Below, one piece after another: positions 23,059 through 33,040 of a stretch of DNA of 64,000 nucleotides. Source of the stretch: Treponema sp. Its GTDB lineage: Bacteria > Spirochaetota > Spirochaetia > Treponematales > Treponemataceae. Under the pieces are notes generated by a model. That model did not search any database. It had not been told where the DNA came from and was given only the letters and a program-made list of their open reading frames with translations. The translations under genes and the position numbers were made by a program. The stretch is from assembly GCA_022510905.1 (NCBI GenBank), contig JAFLSN010000013.1:1-64000 (forward strand), given 5' to 3'. Within the stretch, counting starts at the first letter, position 1, and each line of letters opens with the position of its first letter.

Positions 23059-23937
23059 ATGCTGACACAGTTTTCCAGAACAGAATTGACTTTTGGCGCT
23101 TTAAACATGGAAAAGCTTTTTGCCTCCCGTGTGATTGTGTTCGGGCTTGGCGGCGTGGGAAGCTACGTTGCCGAGGCGCTTTCCCGCAGCGGCGTGGGGG
23201 CTCTTGACCTTGTTGACGATGACAGAATCTGCCTTACAAACTTGAACCGCCAGCTGTATGCGCTCCATTCCACCATAGGGCGCCGCAAGGTTGACGTGGC
23301 TTCCGAGCGGATACATGACATAAACCCGCAGTGCAAGGTGAGCACCCATGCAGTTTTTTTTCTCCCCGAACACGCAGATGAATTTGATTTTTCGCGCTAT
23401 GACTATGTGGTTGACTGCATTGACACGGTGACGGCAAAAATCCAGCTGGTGGTCCAGGCGGTGCGGTGCGGGGTTCCTGTCATCAGCTGCATGGGCGCGG
23501 GAAACAAGGTTGACCCGGGGCTTCTTGAGGTTTCGGACATAAGCGCCACCAGCGTGTGTCCGCTCGCGCGGGTTATGCGGCAGGAGCTCAGAAAACGCGG
23601 CGTGGAGCATTTGAAGGTGGTGTATTCGCGGGAGCCTTCCATTCCTCCGGTGCGGGATGAGGAGACGGGCTGCAAAAGCCACTGTGTGTGCCCGCCGGGG
23701 ACAAAGCGCACCTGCGCCGCCCGCAACGAGGTTCCGGGGAGCAACGCTTTTGTGCCTGCCGCTGCGGGGCTTTTGATTGCAAGCGAGGTGGTGCGCGATA
23801 TTACGGGCTTTCACCGCCGTGAGCCGCAGGTGCCCAAAAAGGCAAGGACGCAGAAAGCTCCCCGGAGCCCTGTGGAGGGGCCGTCCGCCGCCACTGTCAC
23901 GGACGGTGGGTTTGAGGCTGGCTCTGAGTGGTTGTAG
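23059..23937 (+). CDS. tcdA: tRNA threonylcarbamoyladenosine dehydratase (TcdA/CsdL-like)
   Basis: A 292-residue ThiF/E1-like protein. VIVFGLGGVGSYVAEALSRSG is the nucleotide-binding loop, DDDRICLTNLNRQ the adenylation region, and GAGNKVDP follows. TcdA uses ATP to cyclise t6A at position 37 of ANN-decoding tRNAs to ct6A. ATG 23059 with GGAG eight bases upstream was chosen over a TTG at 23038. The C-terminal 40 residues form a Lys/Pro-rich tail not needed for the fold. It is convergent with the ABC transporter operon. Confidence 0.85.
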   Translation: MLTQFSRTELTFGALNMEKLFASRVIVFGLGGVGSYVAEALSRSGVGALDLVDDDRICLTNLNRQLYALHSTIGRRKVDVASERIHDINPQCKVSTHAVFFLPEHADEFDFSRYDYVVDCIDTVTAKIQLVVQAVRCGVPVISCMGAGNKVDPGLLEVSDISATSVCPLARVMRQELRKRGVEHLKVVYSREPSIPPVRDEETGCKSHCVCPPGTKRTCAARNEVPGSNAFVPAAAGLLIASEVVRDITGFHRREPQVPKKARTQKAPRSPVEGPSAATVTDGGFEAGSEWL

Positions 23938-23969
23938 CGTTGGCCTACAGAATGCCACGGCAGGGGATT

Positions 23970-24722
23970 TCAGATTGAATACGAGTCTTCCGGGAGGATG
24001 CGCTTCAAGAACTGCTTTGTCCGCGCTTCTTTTGGATTTGTGAATATGTCGTGCGGTGTTCCTTCTTCAACCACAATCCCGCCGTCCATAAACACCACTT
24101 TGTCCGCGATGTCTTCGGCAAAGCTCATTTCATGTGTTACCACAATCATTGTGCGCCCTTCTTTTGCCACGTTCTTTATGATGTGGAGCGTCTCTCCCAC
24201 CAGCTCCGGGTCCAGGGCGCTTGTGGGCTCATCGAACAGTATCACGTCAGTGTCGAGCGCGACCGCCCTCGCTATGCCAACGCGCTGCTGCTGTCCGCCT
24301 GAAAGCTCGCTCGGATACTGGTTCGCTTTTTCTATGAGGCCTACTTTTTCAAGTTCTTGCAGCGCCCGCTCACGTGCCTGTGCCTTTGGAATTTTCCGCG
24401 CGGTGACAAGTCCTTCCATGACATTCTCAACGGCGGTCTTGTTCGCGAACAGGTTGTAATTTTGAAATACCATCGCCGTCTTGCGTCTGATTTCGAGAAT
24501 CTCTTTCTTGTGCGCTGTATGCATGTCAACCGTTGTGGTTCCGATTGTGAGCTTTCCTGAGTCTGCGCGCTCCAGAAAGTTGATGCAGCGGAGCAGGGTG
24601 GTCTTGCCGGAGCCCGACGGCCCCAGAATCACCACCACATCGCAGTCGTTCACGGTGAGCGAGACGTCGCGCAGCACCTGTGTGCGACCGAAGCTTTTTT
24701 TTACGTTTGAAAGCTGAATCAT
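23970..24722 (-). CDS. Polar amino acid (probably cystine) ABC transporter, ATPase
   Basis: A 250-residue GlnQ-type ATPase. [18 protein letters not shown] is Walker [18 protein letters not shown] the signature, [15 protein letters not shown]alker B, and [11 protein letters not shown] the H-loop. It energises the two permeases upstream, whose gene overlaps its start by four bases. The four-gene order (binding protein, two permeases, ATPase) resembles Firmicutes ytmJKLMN-type cystine importers. Confidence 0.9.
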   Translation of the reverse strand: MIQLSNVKKSFGRTQVLRDVSLTVNDCDVVVILGPSGSGKTTLLRCINFLERADSGKLTIGTTTVDMHTAHKKEILEIRRKTAMVFQNYNLFANKTAVENVMEGLVTARKIPKAQARERALQELEKVGLIEKANQYPSELSGGQQQRVGIARAVALDTDVILFDEPTSALDPELVGETLHIIKNVAKEGRTMIVVTHEMSFAEDIADKVVFMDGGIVVEEGTPHDIFTNPKEARTKQFLKRILPEDSYSI

Positions 24723-25399
24723 GCCTGTGCTCCTCCGGCCCGGTAGCGGGCGTAAAATGTTTCAAGCAGACGGAGCGCCTGTTCTACGAGGGCGATAATC
24801 GCCCAGTATATGAGCGCCGCCGCAACGTATCCTTCAACATAGCTGTAGGTGTCACCGCATGGAAGCAGCGCTCCGTTCAGTACATCGACGATGCCCACCA
24901 CCAGCACTATCGCGGTGTTTTTTATGGAACCCACGATGTTGTTTGCGAGCGAGGGAATGGCGACAGGAATAGCCTGCGGGATTATAATCCTGAAAAGAGT
25001 CTGCGCCGCTGTAAGGCCGCAGGAAGCGCAGGCTTCGTATTGTCCTTTCGGTATCGAAAGAAACGCGCCCCTGACTGATTCCGACATGATGGCGATCCGG
25101 TTTAGCCCGAGTGTGATGTAGGCCACTATGAGCGCCCCGTTTGGAACCGGCTTGAAGCACGTGAGGTATACCAGGTTGAACAGCAGGAGCGCGACCATCA
25201 CAGGGAGCCCGCTGTAGAATGGCACCGATATGGCAAAAAGCTTTCCGATCACCGGCGCTTTGAACACCCTTGCGAGCGCGATTGCCGTGCCACCTGCGAT
25301 TCCCATGATGATTGGATAGAATGAAAGTTTGAATGTGACGGGAATGTAACGCAGTCCTGAGACAATGCACTGCCACAGGTAGAATGCGCTGAAAGTCAT
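24719..25399 (-). CDS. Amino acid ABC transporter permease (second)
   Basis: A 226-residue inner-membrane permease of the HisM/GlnP family with about five hydrophobic segments. The ATPase-coupling loop is [20 protein letters not shown], and the start of the domain [18 protein letters not shown] is typical. It overlaps the first permease by four bases at its start and the ATPase by four at its end. The two permeases should form a heterodimeric channel. Confidence 0.88.
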   Translation of the reverse strand: MTFSAFYLWQCIVSGLRYIPVTFKLSFYPIIMGIAGGTAIALARVFKAPVIGKLFAISVPFYSGLPVMVALLLFNLVYLTCFKPVPNGALIVAYITLGLNRIAIMSESVRGAFLSIPKGQYEACASCGLTAAQTLFRIIIPQAIPVAIPSLANNIVGSIKNTAIVLVVGIVDVLNGALLPCGDTYSYVEGYVAAALIYWAIIALVEQALRLLETFYARYRAGGAQA

Positions 25400-26094
25400 G
25401 CGGCCTCCCTTGAGCGGTACGTGAACCGCCTGTTTATGTGGTGGGACAAAAGCCCCAGCAAAAGGCTTATTGAAACAAATGTTATGCCCACGATGATGTA
25501 CGCTTCGAGGCTGTGGTTTGTCGCGGTGCCGATTGCCTGCGCCCTTCCCACGATGTCAATCACGCCAATCATAAACACGAGCGATGAGTCCTGGAAAAGT
25601 CCGATGAGGTTTATGCCTGTGGCCGGCAGTGCAGTCCGTATTGCCTGCGGCAGCACAATGCGAAAAAATGCCGTTCCTTCTGAAAGCCCCGAGGCTAGTG
25701 CCGCCTCCCGCTGTCCCGCCGGGATTGAAAGGATGGACGCGCGGAATGTCTCGGAAAGAAATGCGCCTTCATTTAAGATGAGCGCGATGTCAACAAAAAG
25801 GATTTTGCCCCAGCCACGGGTGCTTATGCCGAACGCGCCTTCAAGCATGAGCGGAAGCGCGTAGTAGACCACGAGCATCTGGACCAGAAGGGGCGTGCCG
25901 CGTTCAAAAGAAATGAATATGCCGGTCAGCTGGTGAAGCACTGGAATCCGTTTTATGCATACGCAGGCCAGAAGCATGGCCAGCACTCCGCCCAGCACAA
26001 ATGAAAGTCCGACAATCTCAAATGTTATGGGCAGCTTTGAAATCAGCTTGGGCAGGTTTGCCCACAGCCGTTCCCATGAAAAAAAATCTTTCAT
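25396..26094 (-). CDS. Amino acid ABC transporter permease (first)
   Basis: A 232-residue permease with the same fold. ISFERGTPLLVQMLVVYYAL is the start block and ALASGLSEGTAFFRIVLPQA the EAA coupling loop. It is the first permease of the operon and lies 18 bases after the binding-protein gene. Confidence 0.88.
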   Translation of the reverse strand: MKDFFSWERLWANLPKLISKLPITFEIVGLSFVLGGVLAMLLACVCIKRIPVLHQLTGIFISFERGTPLLVQMLVVYYALPLMLEGAFGISTRGWGKILFVDIALILNEGAFLSETFRASILSIPAGQREAALASGLSEGTAFFRIVLPQAIRTALPATGINLIGLFQDSSLVFMIGVIDIVGRAQAIGTATNHSLEAYIIVGITFVSISLLLGLLSHHINRRFTYRSREAA

Positions 26095-26112
26095 CGGCTG
26101 GGGGTGTCCTTA

Positions 26113-26925
26113 TTAGTCTTGGGTGTAGTCGCCACCAAGGTCTTTGATGGCGATTTTTGCCAGTTCGCCGGATTCGCGCAGCTGTTTTAGCGCGGCGTCA
26201 ACATCTGCTTTGAGCTGGGGATTTTTTTTGGAAAACAAAAAATATGCCGCCGATGTTGAAATCGGTTCGCCCACAATCTTGAACAGGTCGCCGTAGTCAC
26301 GGTTGTCGGCATCGACATCGCTGCGCACGGCGAAGTATGCGTCGTAGGTGCCGTTTTTCATGGCCGCCACCAGCTGTTCTTTTGTTTCACCCGAAGTCAG
26401 TATGGTTTTGATTTTTTTGTCGTCGGGGGCTTCTTCGTTGTAGTGGTTGAGGATTGCGGCTGTGTTGGTGCCTGTCCAGGCGGTCGCGGTTTTTCCTGCG
26501 AGATCCTCAAACGAATTGATGTCGTTACGTGTCTTGAGGACTACAATGTACTTTGTGTATGAATTGTAGCCCTGCTCGGTGAACAGGTAGTTCTTGCGGC
26601 GCTCAGGGTTCAGTTCAAACTGGTGCGCGCCGATGTCGATTTTTCCTGCGGAAAGTGAGAGCAGGATGTTTTTAAAGTCGAAAGTTTCGTACTTGAACTT
26701 GTACTGCGGGAGCAGCGCGTCGATTGCGTCTAGCACGTCTTTTTCGTAGCCCGCAAGGTTTCCGTCGTCGTCAAGGTAGCAGTAGCGCTTCATGTTGGTG
26801 CCGGTTCCCACGATGATGGTCTGCACCTTCTGCTTTGCAGCCTTTTTCTGGGCTGCGGCCGGCAAAAGGACTGCGAGCGCGACGGTTGCCGCCGCAAGTG
26901 TTCTTGTAAAAATCTGCTTCTTCAT
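26113..26925 (-). CDS. Cystine-type ABC transporter solute-binding protein
   Basis: A 270-residue type 3 solute-binding protein with a Sec signal peptide (MKKQIFTRTLAAATVALAVL, cleavage near AAAQ) and no lipobox. YLDDDGNLAGYEKDVLDAI begins the first lobe, and the block IGAHQFELNPERRKNYLF resembles TcyJ/YtmJ-type cystine receptors. The sulfur substrate is therefore likely but not certain. It leads the transport operon and is 255 bases downstream of the nifH-like gene on the same strand, so sulfur acquisition genes and the nitrogenase-like island are adjacent. Confidence 0.8.
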   Translation of the reverse strand: MKKQIFTRTLAAATVALAVLLPAAAQKKAAKQKVQTIIVGTGTNMKRYCYLDDDGNLAGYEKDVLDAIDALLPQYKFKYETFDFKNILLSLSAGKIDIGAHQFELNPERRKNYLFTEQGYNSYTKYIVVLKTRNDINSFEDLAGKTATAWTGTNTAAILNHYNEEAPDDKKIKTILTSGETKEQLVAAMKNGTYDAYFAVRSDVDADNRDYGDLFKIVGEPISTSAAYFLFSKKNPQLKADVDAALKQLRESGELAKIAIKDLGGDYTQD

Positions 26926-26990
26926 TTGATACCTCCATGTGCCGTGCGCCGGGCGTGCAGACCCTGCGCATTCGGCTGATTTATTTTATC

Positions 26991-27040
26991 AAAACGGATT
27001 TTTTTGTTTTTATCCATCTGGATAATTTTTTTTCCGTTTT
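26991..27040 (-). promoter_or_regulatory. Nested dyads upstream of the cystine transporter operon
   Basis: TATCCA-TC-TGGATA (27011-27024) is a perfect inverted repeat lying inside a larger dyad AAAACGGA (26991-26998) / TCCGTTTT (27033-27040). They lie 66-115 bases before the start codon and are candidate operators. Further up, AACTGAATT and AATTCAGTT near 27063 and 27113 form a long-loop stem between this operon and the nifH-like gene. Confidence 0.45.
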
Positions 27041-27179
27041 AATTTGAATGGTTACCGATTCAAACTGAATTCTGCGGACATTCTGGGAACGCACAGAAAA
27101 TCCGTGGGAAATTCAGTTCGGGGAAGTTGCCGTTGCATTAAGCTTTCTGACGTCGCCGCCCCTTCTGAATCTCGCCTGC

Positions 27180-28061
<882 letters not shown>

Positions 28062-28068
28062 TCATATG

Positions 28069-28116
28069 GAATTACTAGGTAATGCTGAATATATCGGTTT
28101 TTTCGTATGCTGTCAA
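28069..28116 (-). promoter_or_regulatory. Promoter and dyad of the nifH-like gene
   Basis: TTGACA (28116-28111) and TATATT (28093-28088) are 17 bases apart on the minus strand. GAATTACTAGGTAATG (28069-28084), containing the dyad ATTAC-TAG-GTAAT, covers the expected start of transcription, as a repressor site would. Confidence 0.7.
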
Positions 28117-28896
28117 GTGGCTTTGCGGCATAAAAATCATTTTTTGCCGGATGGATGCCGCAGCGGTGCGTTCGCCTGTAAAGCCATGCTTTTGAGCGGA
28201 TTTGCCGGCGTTTGAAAGCTTTGCGGGATTTTTTACAGCACGGCGATGGATTTTGGCAAATTTCTGGTGCTGGCTGCTGTGTCTTGGAAAAGAACGGCCA
28301 CATGTCTTTGTGGATCTGTTTCTGCGGGAACTTCACGGTTGTTTTGGTGGGCGAGCTGTCTGGGTTCATCGTTCGGTATCCGGCAGGGCTTCCGATGTGT
28401 TTTGAGGCTGGATTATGTGTGCGGTTTCGGGCTGTCTTGAATCATGGTTACTGTAGATGTGTTCACTTGAGAGCCGGAAAGTTTTTGTCATTGCGGCTGT
28501 GGGAATCTTCCCCATCGGTTTTGTGGTTCCTGAACGCACGTATCTGGGCTTTAGGTAGGTCTTCATGGGCAGCTGTTTTTTTGCGGCAGGAGCACCAAAC
28601 GGTTTGTCCATGGGCATGATTCCTGTTTCGGTTTGAAAAGTGAAACGTTCAAGTCGGCTAATGGCCTGCGTTTGTTCTCTCCGGCGATTTGCACTGGAAG
28701 CTCCTTTGTGGGCGCGGGTATCCCGGCAGGGCAGAGAGCGTCTTGCTTGGGTTTTATTGCGGATTTTGTGCCGTGCTTCGGCTTGCGTTGGTGTGGCGGC
28801 TTTCCGCTTGCTGGCGTGTCGGCCCTGCAAAATTGCCTGAAAGTTTTTGCACGGCCTGCGTTTGCTTTCGGTTGGAACTATATAAAACATAGTAAA
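28117..28896. other. Long intergenic region without a recognised gene
   Basis: About 780 bases between the divergent nifH-like and nifB-like promoters. Several frames stay open for 60-130 codons on both strands, but none has an RBS, a recognisable domain or consistent codon use. No tRNA, 4.5S RNA, RNase P or tmRNA signature was found. It may be a degraded gene or hold regulatory sites. Confidence 0.5.
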
Positions 28897-28930
28897 CCTA
28901 GTTGACAAGTATGAAATATACTGGTAAACT
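28897..28930 (+). promoter_or_regulatory. Promoter of the nifB-like operon with shared element
   Basis: TTGACA (28902-28907) and TAAACT (28925-28930) are 17 bases apart. CCTAGT (28897-28902), the reverse complement of ACTAGG, abuts the -35 and matches the core found at the nifH-like promoter. Confidence 0.65.
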
Positions 28931-28959
28931 CGCCATTGTAATTTGTTTGCATCAAATGG

Positions 28960-28998
28960 TTTTGCGCGCAGGAGCAGTGGGAAGAATGCCGCGCAAAA
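28960..28998 (+). promoter_or_regulatory. Stem-loop in the nifB-like leader
   Basis: TTTTGCGCG (28960-28968) and CGCGCAAAA (28990-28998) form a perfect 9-bp stem with a 21-base loop, in a leader of about 190 bases before the nifB-like start. No known riboswitch was recognised. Confidence 0.45.
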
Positions 28999-29125
28999 GT
29001 GGCCTCCTTTGGCAGCTTTGTGCCGCAATTTTGGGCGTCGGCTTCTGCGTTCCGCCATGCTTTGAGCGGCGTAAGAATCAATAAGAAACCTGGGCTTCTT
29101 TGCTGATTTTTCATTGGGAGATTTT

Positions 29126-29998
29126 ATGGCGTTAGATCCAGAACGAGTGTTCCGTGACCATCCGTGCTTTGGGCCGTGCAAGCTGAACCGGGGCAGAATC
29201 CATCTGCCAGTGGCCCCCGGCTGCAATATTGAATGCCGTTTCTGCGACCGCAAGATAAACCAAGGCGAGCAGCGTCCCGGCGTAACAAGCACTGTGATTG
29301 AGCCTGAGGAAGCTCCCCGGTTTATACAGGCCGCGCTTGAACGTTGCCCGGAGCTAAAAGTCGTGGGAATCGCAGGCCCGGGCGACACGCTTGCCACCGA
29401 CCGCGCGTTAAAAACATTCCGCATCATAAATTCAGAATTCCCTGACCTCATAAAATGCATGAGCACGAACGGACTTTTGCTGGAGGAAAAGGCCAGCGAT
29501 GTAATCGAGGTGGGCATCGACACGCTTACCGTCACAGTGAATGCGGTTGACCCGGCCGTTGAAGCCCGCCTCAACAACCGAATAATGTACCATGGAAAAA
29601 TTTACGAAGGAGAAGAAGGCGCAAGGATTTTGATTGGGCACCAGCTCGCCGGAATCAAAAAAGTGGCAGCGGCCGGTGTGATTGTCAAGGTGAACACCGT
29701 GCTTGTTCCGGGCATAAACGATACACATATCGAGGACGTCGCGTTTTCCGTAAAAGAAGCTGGAGCGGTCATGTACAACATCATTCCGCTCATTCCTCAG
29801 CACGAATTGTCCGATGTGCCGGCTCCCACCTGCGCGGAACTCAATGCGGCGCGGGAAGCTGCGGAGCCGTTTATCACAGTGTTCCGCCACTGCCAGCATT
29901 GCCGTGCGGACGCCGTCGGTGTTCCCGGTGTGTACGACATTGGAAGCCAGGTTTTTATGCGGCGGCTTTCGGCAAAAGAAACATTTTCTCATGGCTGA
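29126..29998 (+). CDS. nifB: NifB-like radical SAM protein (cofactor precursor synthase)
   Basis: A 290-residue radical SAM protein. HPCFGPCKLNRGRIHLPVAP leads into GCNIECRFCDRK, which is the NifB form of the CxxxCxxC cluster motif, then QRPGVTS, another NifB hallmark. NifB fuses two 4Fe-4S clusters with a carbide and sulfur to make NifB-co, the precursor of nitrogenase active-site cofactors. It is the compact form without the C-terminal NifX domain, and a separate NifX-like gene follows. ATG 29126 after GGGAG was chosen over a TTG at 29114. Its presence argues that the partner enzyme carries a NifB-derived cluster. Confidence 0.88.
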   Translation: MALDPERVFRDHPCFGPCKLNRGRIHLPVAPGCNIECRFCDRKINQGEQRPGVTSTVIEPEEAPRFIQAALERCPELKVVGIAGPGDTLATDRALKTFRIINSEFPDLIKCMSTNGLLLEEKASDVIEVGIDTLTVTVNAVDPAVEARLNNRIMYHGKIYEGEEGARILIGHQLAGIKKVAAAGVIVKVNTVLVPGINDTHIEDVAFSVKEAGAVMYNIIPLIPQHELSDVPAPTCAELNAAREAAEPFITVFRHCQHCRADAVGVPGVYDIGSQVFMRRLSAKETFSHG

Positions 29999-30252
29999 CA
30001 CGATGAACCTGCGGCTCCATGTAGACTTCCGCATGTTCGCGCAAAAAAGCTTGCGCCGTTGCAAAATGTTTGAACAGCACTGTACGTTATGTTTTTTTTG
30101 TTCTGGACCGGAAATACGCATTCGGCCCGGCATTTTTCTGCTGAGGGTCTGCGTTGCAGACTTTGATATTGACCGCCATTTCCAGCTCCGATTCGGAACG
30201 GGAAAAAGAATGGTCTGAGATTTTGTTTTTATTTTTTTTATGGGAGTTTGAA

Positions 30253-30663
30253 GTGAAGTATAAAATTGCTGTTGCCACCAGTGACGGCAAAATGGTTGAC
30301 ACCCATTTTGGACATGCCTCGCGGTTTTTGATTCTTGACGTGGACGAAGATACGGATTCATTTGAAGATGTAGAAGAACGAAACATCGCCGCGGCCTGTG
30401 CAGGCGGGAACTGCGCTTCCGTTGTTCCTGAGCATTCAGGAGGAGCTTCTGATTCCATGGATGCGGCTGCCCGTGCCCTGTGCGATGTTGACTACGTGCT
30501 TGTTGCACGAATCGGTCCCCATGCTCTCCAGGCTCTCGCCCGCTACAACGTGACTGCGTTTGACATCGTGCTCTCGGTTTCGGAAGCCGTAAAAAAAATA
30601 AACATCTACCGCAAAAAGATTGCGCAAAAAAAAGGAGAACACTCACATGGCAAAAATTCTTGA
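30253..30663 (+). CDS. NifX/NafY-like cofactor-binding protein
   Basis: A 136-residue protein starting with GTG after GGGAG. IAVATSDGKMVDTHFGHASRF is the PF02579 signature, with a conserved His that in relatives helps bind NifB-co or FeMo-co. YVLVARIGPHALQAL and the SVSEAVKKI block complete the domain. It probably carries the NifB product to the component 1 complex. The last 17 bases overlap the next gene, so the two are made together. A gap of 254 bases with no gene separates it from nifB. Confidence 0.82.
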   Translation: MKYKIAVATSDGKMVDTHFGHASRFLILDVDEDTDSFEDVEERNIAAACAGGNCASVVPEHSGGASDSMDAAARALCDVDYVLVARIGPHALQALARYNVTAFDIVLSVSEAVKKINIYRKKIAQKKGEHSHGKNS

Positions 30664-31954
30664 CCAACCCCGCTACAAATGCGCCCTTGCGGCCATGCAG
30701 ACCGTGCAGTCCATTCCTGGGGCCATTCCGATTTTGCATTCAGGGCCTGGTTGCGCGAGCAAGCTGAATGACAACAGCGGAACAAGCGGGAAATTCAGCC
30801 CGAATATTTTTCCGTGCACGAGCATCAGCGAAAAAGAAGTTGTATTTGGCGGCATAGACAAGCTTCGCACCACAATCAGCAACGCGCTAAAAGTGATTGA
30901 CGCAGACTTGTTCGTGGTGCTTTCAGGCTGCACCGGTGAAATCATCGGCGATGACATTCAGCAGGTAAGCGAAGAATTTGAAGATGCCGAAAAACCTGTG
31001 GTGTGGGCAAAAACCCCGGGCTTTAAAGGCAACAACTATGTTGGCCACGATTGGATTCTCACGAGCATTTTTGAGCAGTTCCTGCGCGCTCCTTCTCCTG
31101 CACAAAAAACAAAAGGGCTGGTGAACTTGTTCGCGGGTGTGCCCCAGCAGGATCCCTACTGGCTTGGAAACCTCCGCGAACTTGAGCGGCTGCTTTCAGA
31201 AATAGGACTCACCGCAAACACCATTTTTGGTTTTGGCCGCAGCATCGAAAACATACGTCGCCTTCCCGAGGCGGAGGCCACAATTCTTGTTTCACCATGG
31301 GCAGGACTTGAAAGCGCCCGGTATCTTGAAAAAAAATTCAACGTGCCGCTTTTGCAGTATCCCGTGCTGCCCGTCGGCTCAGGCGAGACAAGCAGCTTCC
31401 TGCGCGCCGTAGGCGATTTTGTTCATGTTGATTCTGAAAAGGTCGAAGCCGCCGTCAAGCGCAATGAAGCCGAATTCTATTATTACATTGAACGCTTTGC
31501 CGACACGCTTCTTGAGACACGTATTTTGAGCAAACACTTTACAGTGGTAAGCGACAGCGAATATGCAATTGCGCTCACCAAATTTTTGGTGAACGACATG
31601 GGCCTGTTTCCTACGAAAGTGTTTGTGACCGATGACGCGCCCGAAAAATTCCGCGACACTATCCGCACCGAAATCAACAATCTGAACTATGGCATCCAGG
31701 CCGAAGTTGAGTTTTCCACAGACGGCTACAGTGTGCATGATCAAATCCGCAAGACTGACTTCAGCGGTACGCCGCTCATCCTCGGCTCCAACTGGGAAAA
31801 AAAGCTTGCGCTTGAACTTGGCGCGCATTTTGTAAACGTGAGCTACCCCATGATTGAAAAGCTTGTGATGAACAGCCACATCGCAGGTTATTCAGGCGGA
31901 CTGAAACTTCTGGAAGAAATTTTTACAGCGGCGCTTTCAAAGCTCAAAATTTAA
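30647..31954 (+). CDS. Nitrogenase component 1-like subunit, NifK-like
   Basis: A 435-residue protein of the NifD/NifK/NifE/NifN superfamily. Cys12 (RYKCALAA), Cys36 (HSGPGCASKL) and Cys95 (VVLSGCTGEIIGDD) occupy P-cluster-like positions. The middle block ILVSPWAGLESARYLEKKF and LPVGSGETSSFLRAV align better with NifK (PW-x-L...PLG) than with NifD, and no cofactor Cys is seen there. It is shorter than NifK (about 520). Start ATG 30647 follows AAAGGAG. It should form a heterotetramer with the D-like subunit encoded two genes on. Confidence 0.85.
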   Translation: MAKILDQPRYKCALAAMQTVQSIPGAIPILHSGPGCASKLNDNSGTSGKFSPNIFPCTSISEKEVVFGGIDKLRTTISNALKVIDADLFVVLSGCTGEIIGDDIQQVSEEFEDAEKPVVWAKTPGFKGNNYVGHDWILTSIFEQFLRAPSPAQKTKGLVNLFAGVPQQDPYWLGNLRELERLLSEIGLTANTIFGFGRSIENIRRLPEAEATILVSPWAGLESARYLEKKFNVPLLQYPVLPVGSGETSSFLRAVGDFVHVDSEKVEAAVKRNEAEFYYYIERFADTLLETRILSKHFTVVSDSEYAIALTKFLVNDMGLFPTKVFVTDDAPEKFRDTIRTEINNLNYGIQAEVEFSTDGYSVHDQIRKTDFSGTPLILGSNWEKKLALELGAHFVNVSYPMIEKLVMNSHIAGYSGGLKLLEEIFTAALSKLKI

Positions 31955-32048
31955 GCGCACTGGGTTGCCGTGGTTGTGCTCTGGAAACATTCGCATTTTT
32001 GATGGAGGAGGCACAACTGCTGGCGCAGAGTTTATCAAGGAGTGAACT

Positions 32049-33011
32049 ATGGCAAAAAGAATTTATTCATCGATTGCAGATTTGGTGGGACGCACGCCGC
32101 TTCTTTCGCTTGGGGAATTTTCACGGCAAAAAAAACTTGACGTGCCGATTGTTGCAAAAGTGGAATATTTCAATCCCGCCGGAAGCCAAAAGGATCGCAT
32201 CGCGCTTGGCATGATTGAGCGGGCCGAAAAAGATCCGTCGTTCGACCCCAAAAAGACTACGCTGGTGGAAACAACGAGCGGCAACACTGGCATTGCTCTT
32301 GCGGCCCTGTGCGCGGCAAAAGGCTACAAACTCCGCATCTACATTCAGGACGTGGTTAGCATTGAGCGCCGGCAGGTGATTAAGGCATACGGCGCCGATT
32401 TGGTTCTGTTCAGCCAGGTGCCTGAAGCTGTGAAAGTTTTAAAAGAAACGAACGGCGATTTTGTTGCAGCCACGGCGGCCATCAAAAAAATGGCGGCCAA
32501 GGAAAAAGATGCCATCCTCCTGAACCAGATGCAGAACCCCGCGAATCCAGAAAGCCACTTTAAGACCACTGGGCGCGAGATCTGGAAAGACACCGGAGGC
32601 GACATCGATGTTCTGGTCGCCAGTGTCGGAACGGGCGGCACGTTGAGCGGAGCCGGGCGCTTCCTCAAAAATAAGAAGCCCGACATGCATGTGGTGGCCG
32701 TGCAGCCACGCGCCGACGAAACTGACATCACAGGCGTGCACCGTTTTTCGGATGTGCCTTCTGACCATTTTCCCGCGAATCTTGACCGCTCGGTGTACGA
32801 TGAGGTGCTTACTGCAAGCGCGAAAGATGCTTATGCAGCTTCCCGCCTGGTGGCAAAAACCGACGGACTTCTGGTGGGGTCTTCTGCGGGAGCTGCGCTC
32901 TGGGCGGCGGCAAAAGTTGCAAAGCGCCCTGACTTTGCCGGAAAAACCGTCTTGGCCATTCTGCCTGATACGGGACTACGCTATTTGAGTACATCGCTTT
33001 TTGAAGCGTAA
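32049..33011 (+). CDS. Cysteine synthase-like PLP enzyme inside the nitrogenase-like operon
   Basis: A 320-residue fold-type II PLP enzyme. The lysine that binds PLP is in NPAGSQKDRIA (Lys48), the substrate loop is ETTSGNTGIALA, the phosphate loop VGTGGTLSGAGR, and the end TGLRYLSTSLF is standard for CysK. It should condense O-acetylserine or a related activated amino acid with sulfide or a thiol. Gln in place of Val before the Lys, and TTSGNTG in place of PTSGNTG, are small departures. It lies between the two component 1 genes, which implies that it uses the reductase product, probably a reduced sulfur species. Confidence 0.87.
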   Translation: MAKRIYSSIADLVGRTPLLSLGEFSRQKKLDVPIVAKVEYFNPAGSQKDRIALGMIERAEKDPSFDPKKTTLVETTSGNTGIALAALCAAKGYKLRIYIQDVVSIERRQVIKAYGADLVLFSQVPEAVKVLKETNGDFVAATAAIKKMAAKEKDAILLNQMQNPANPESHFKTTGREIWKDTGGDIDVLVASVGTGGTLSGAGRFLKNKKPDMHVVAVQPRADETDITGVHRFSDVPSDHFPANLDRSVYDEVLTASAKDAYAASRLVAKTDGLLVGSSAGAALWAAAKVAKRPDFAGKTVLAILPDTGLRYLSTSLFEA

Positions 33012-33040
33012 CAATCATAACAATTCTGGAGGAATGTTTT

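Noticed and set aside
28897..28930. Sigma-54 promoters for the nitrogenase-like genes
   Set aside because: No GG-N10-GC element with correct spacing; good sigma-70-type promoters are present instead.
28366..29577. 403-codon minus-strand ORF in the nifH-nifB gap
   Set aside because: Its N-terminal third is antisense to nifB, and the rest is basic, Pro/Ser-rich sequence without RBS or domain.
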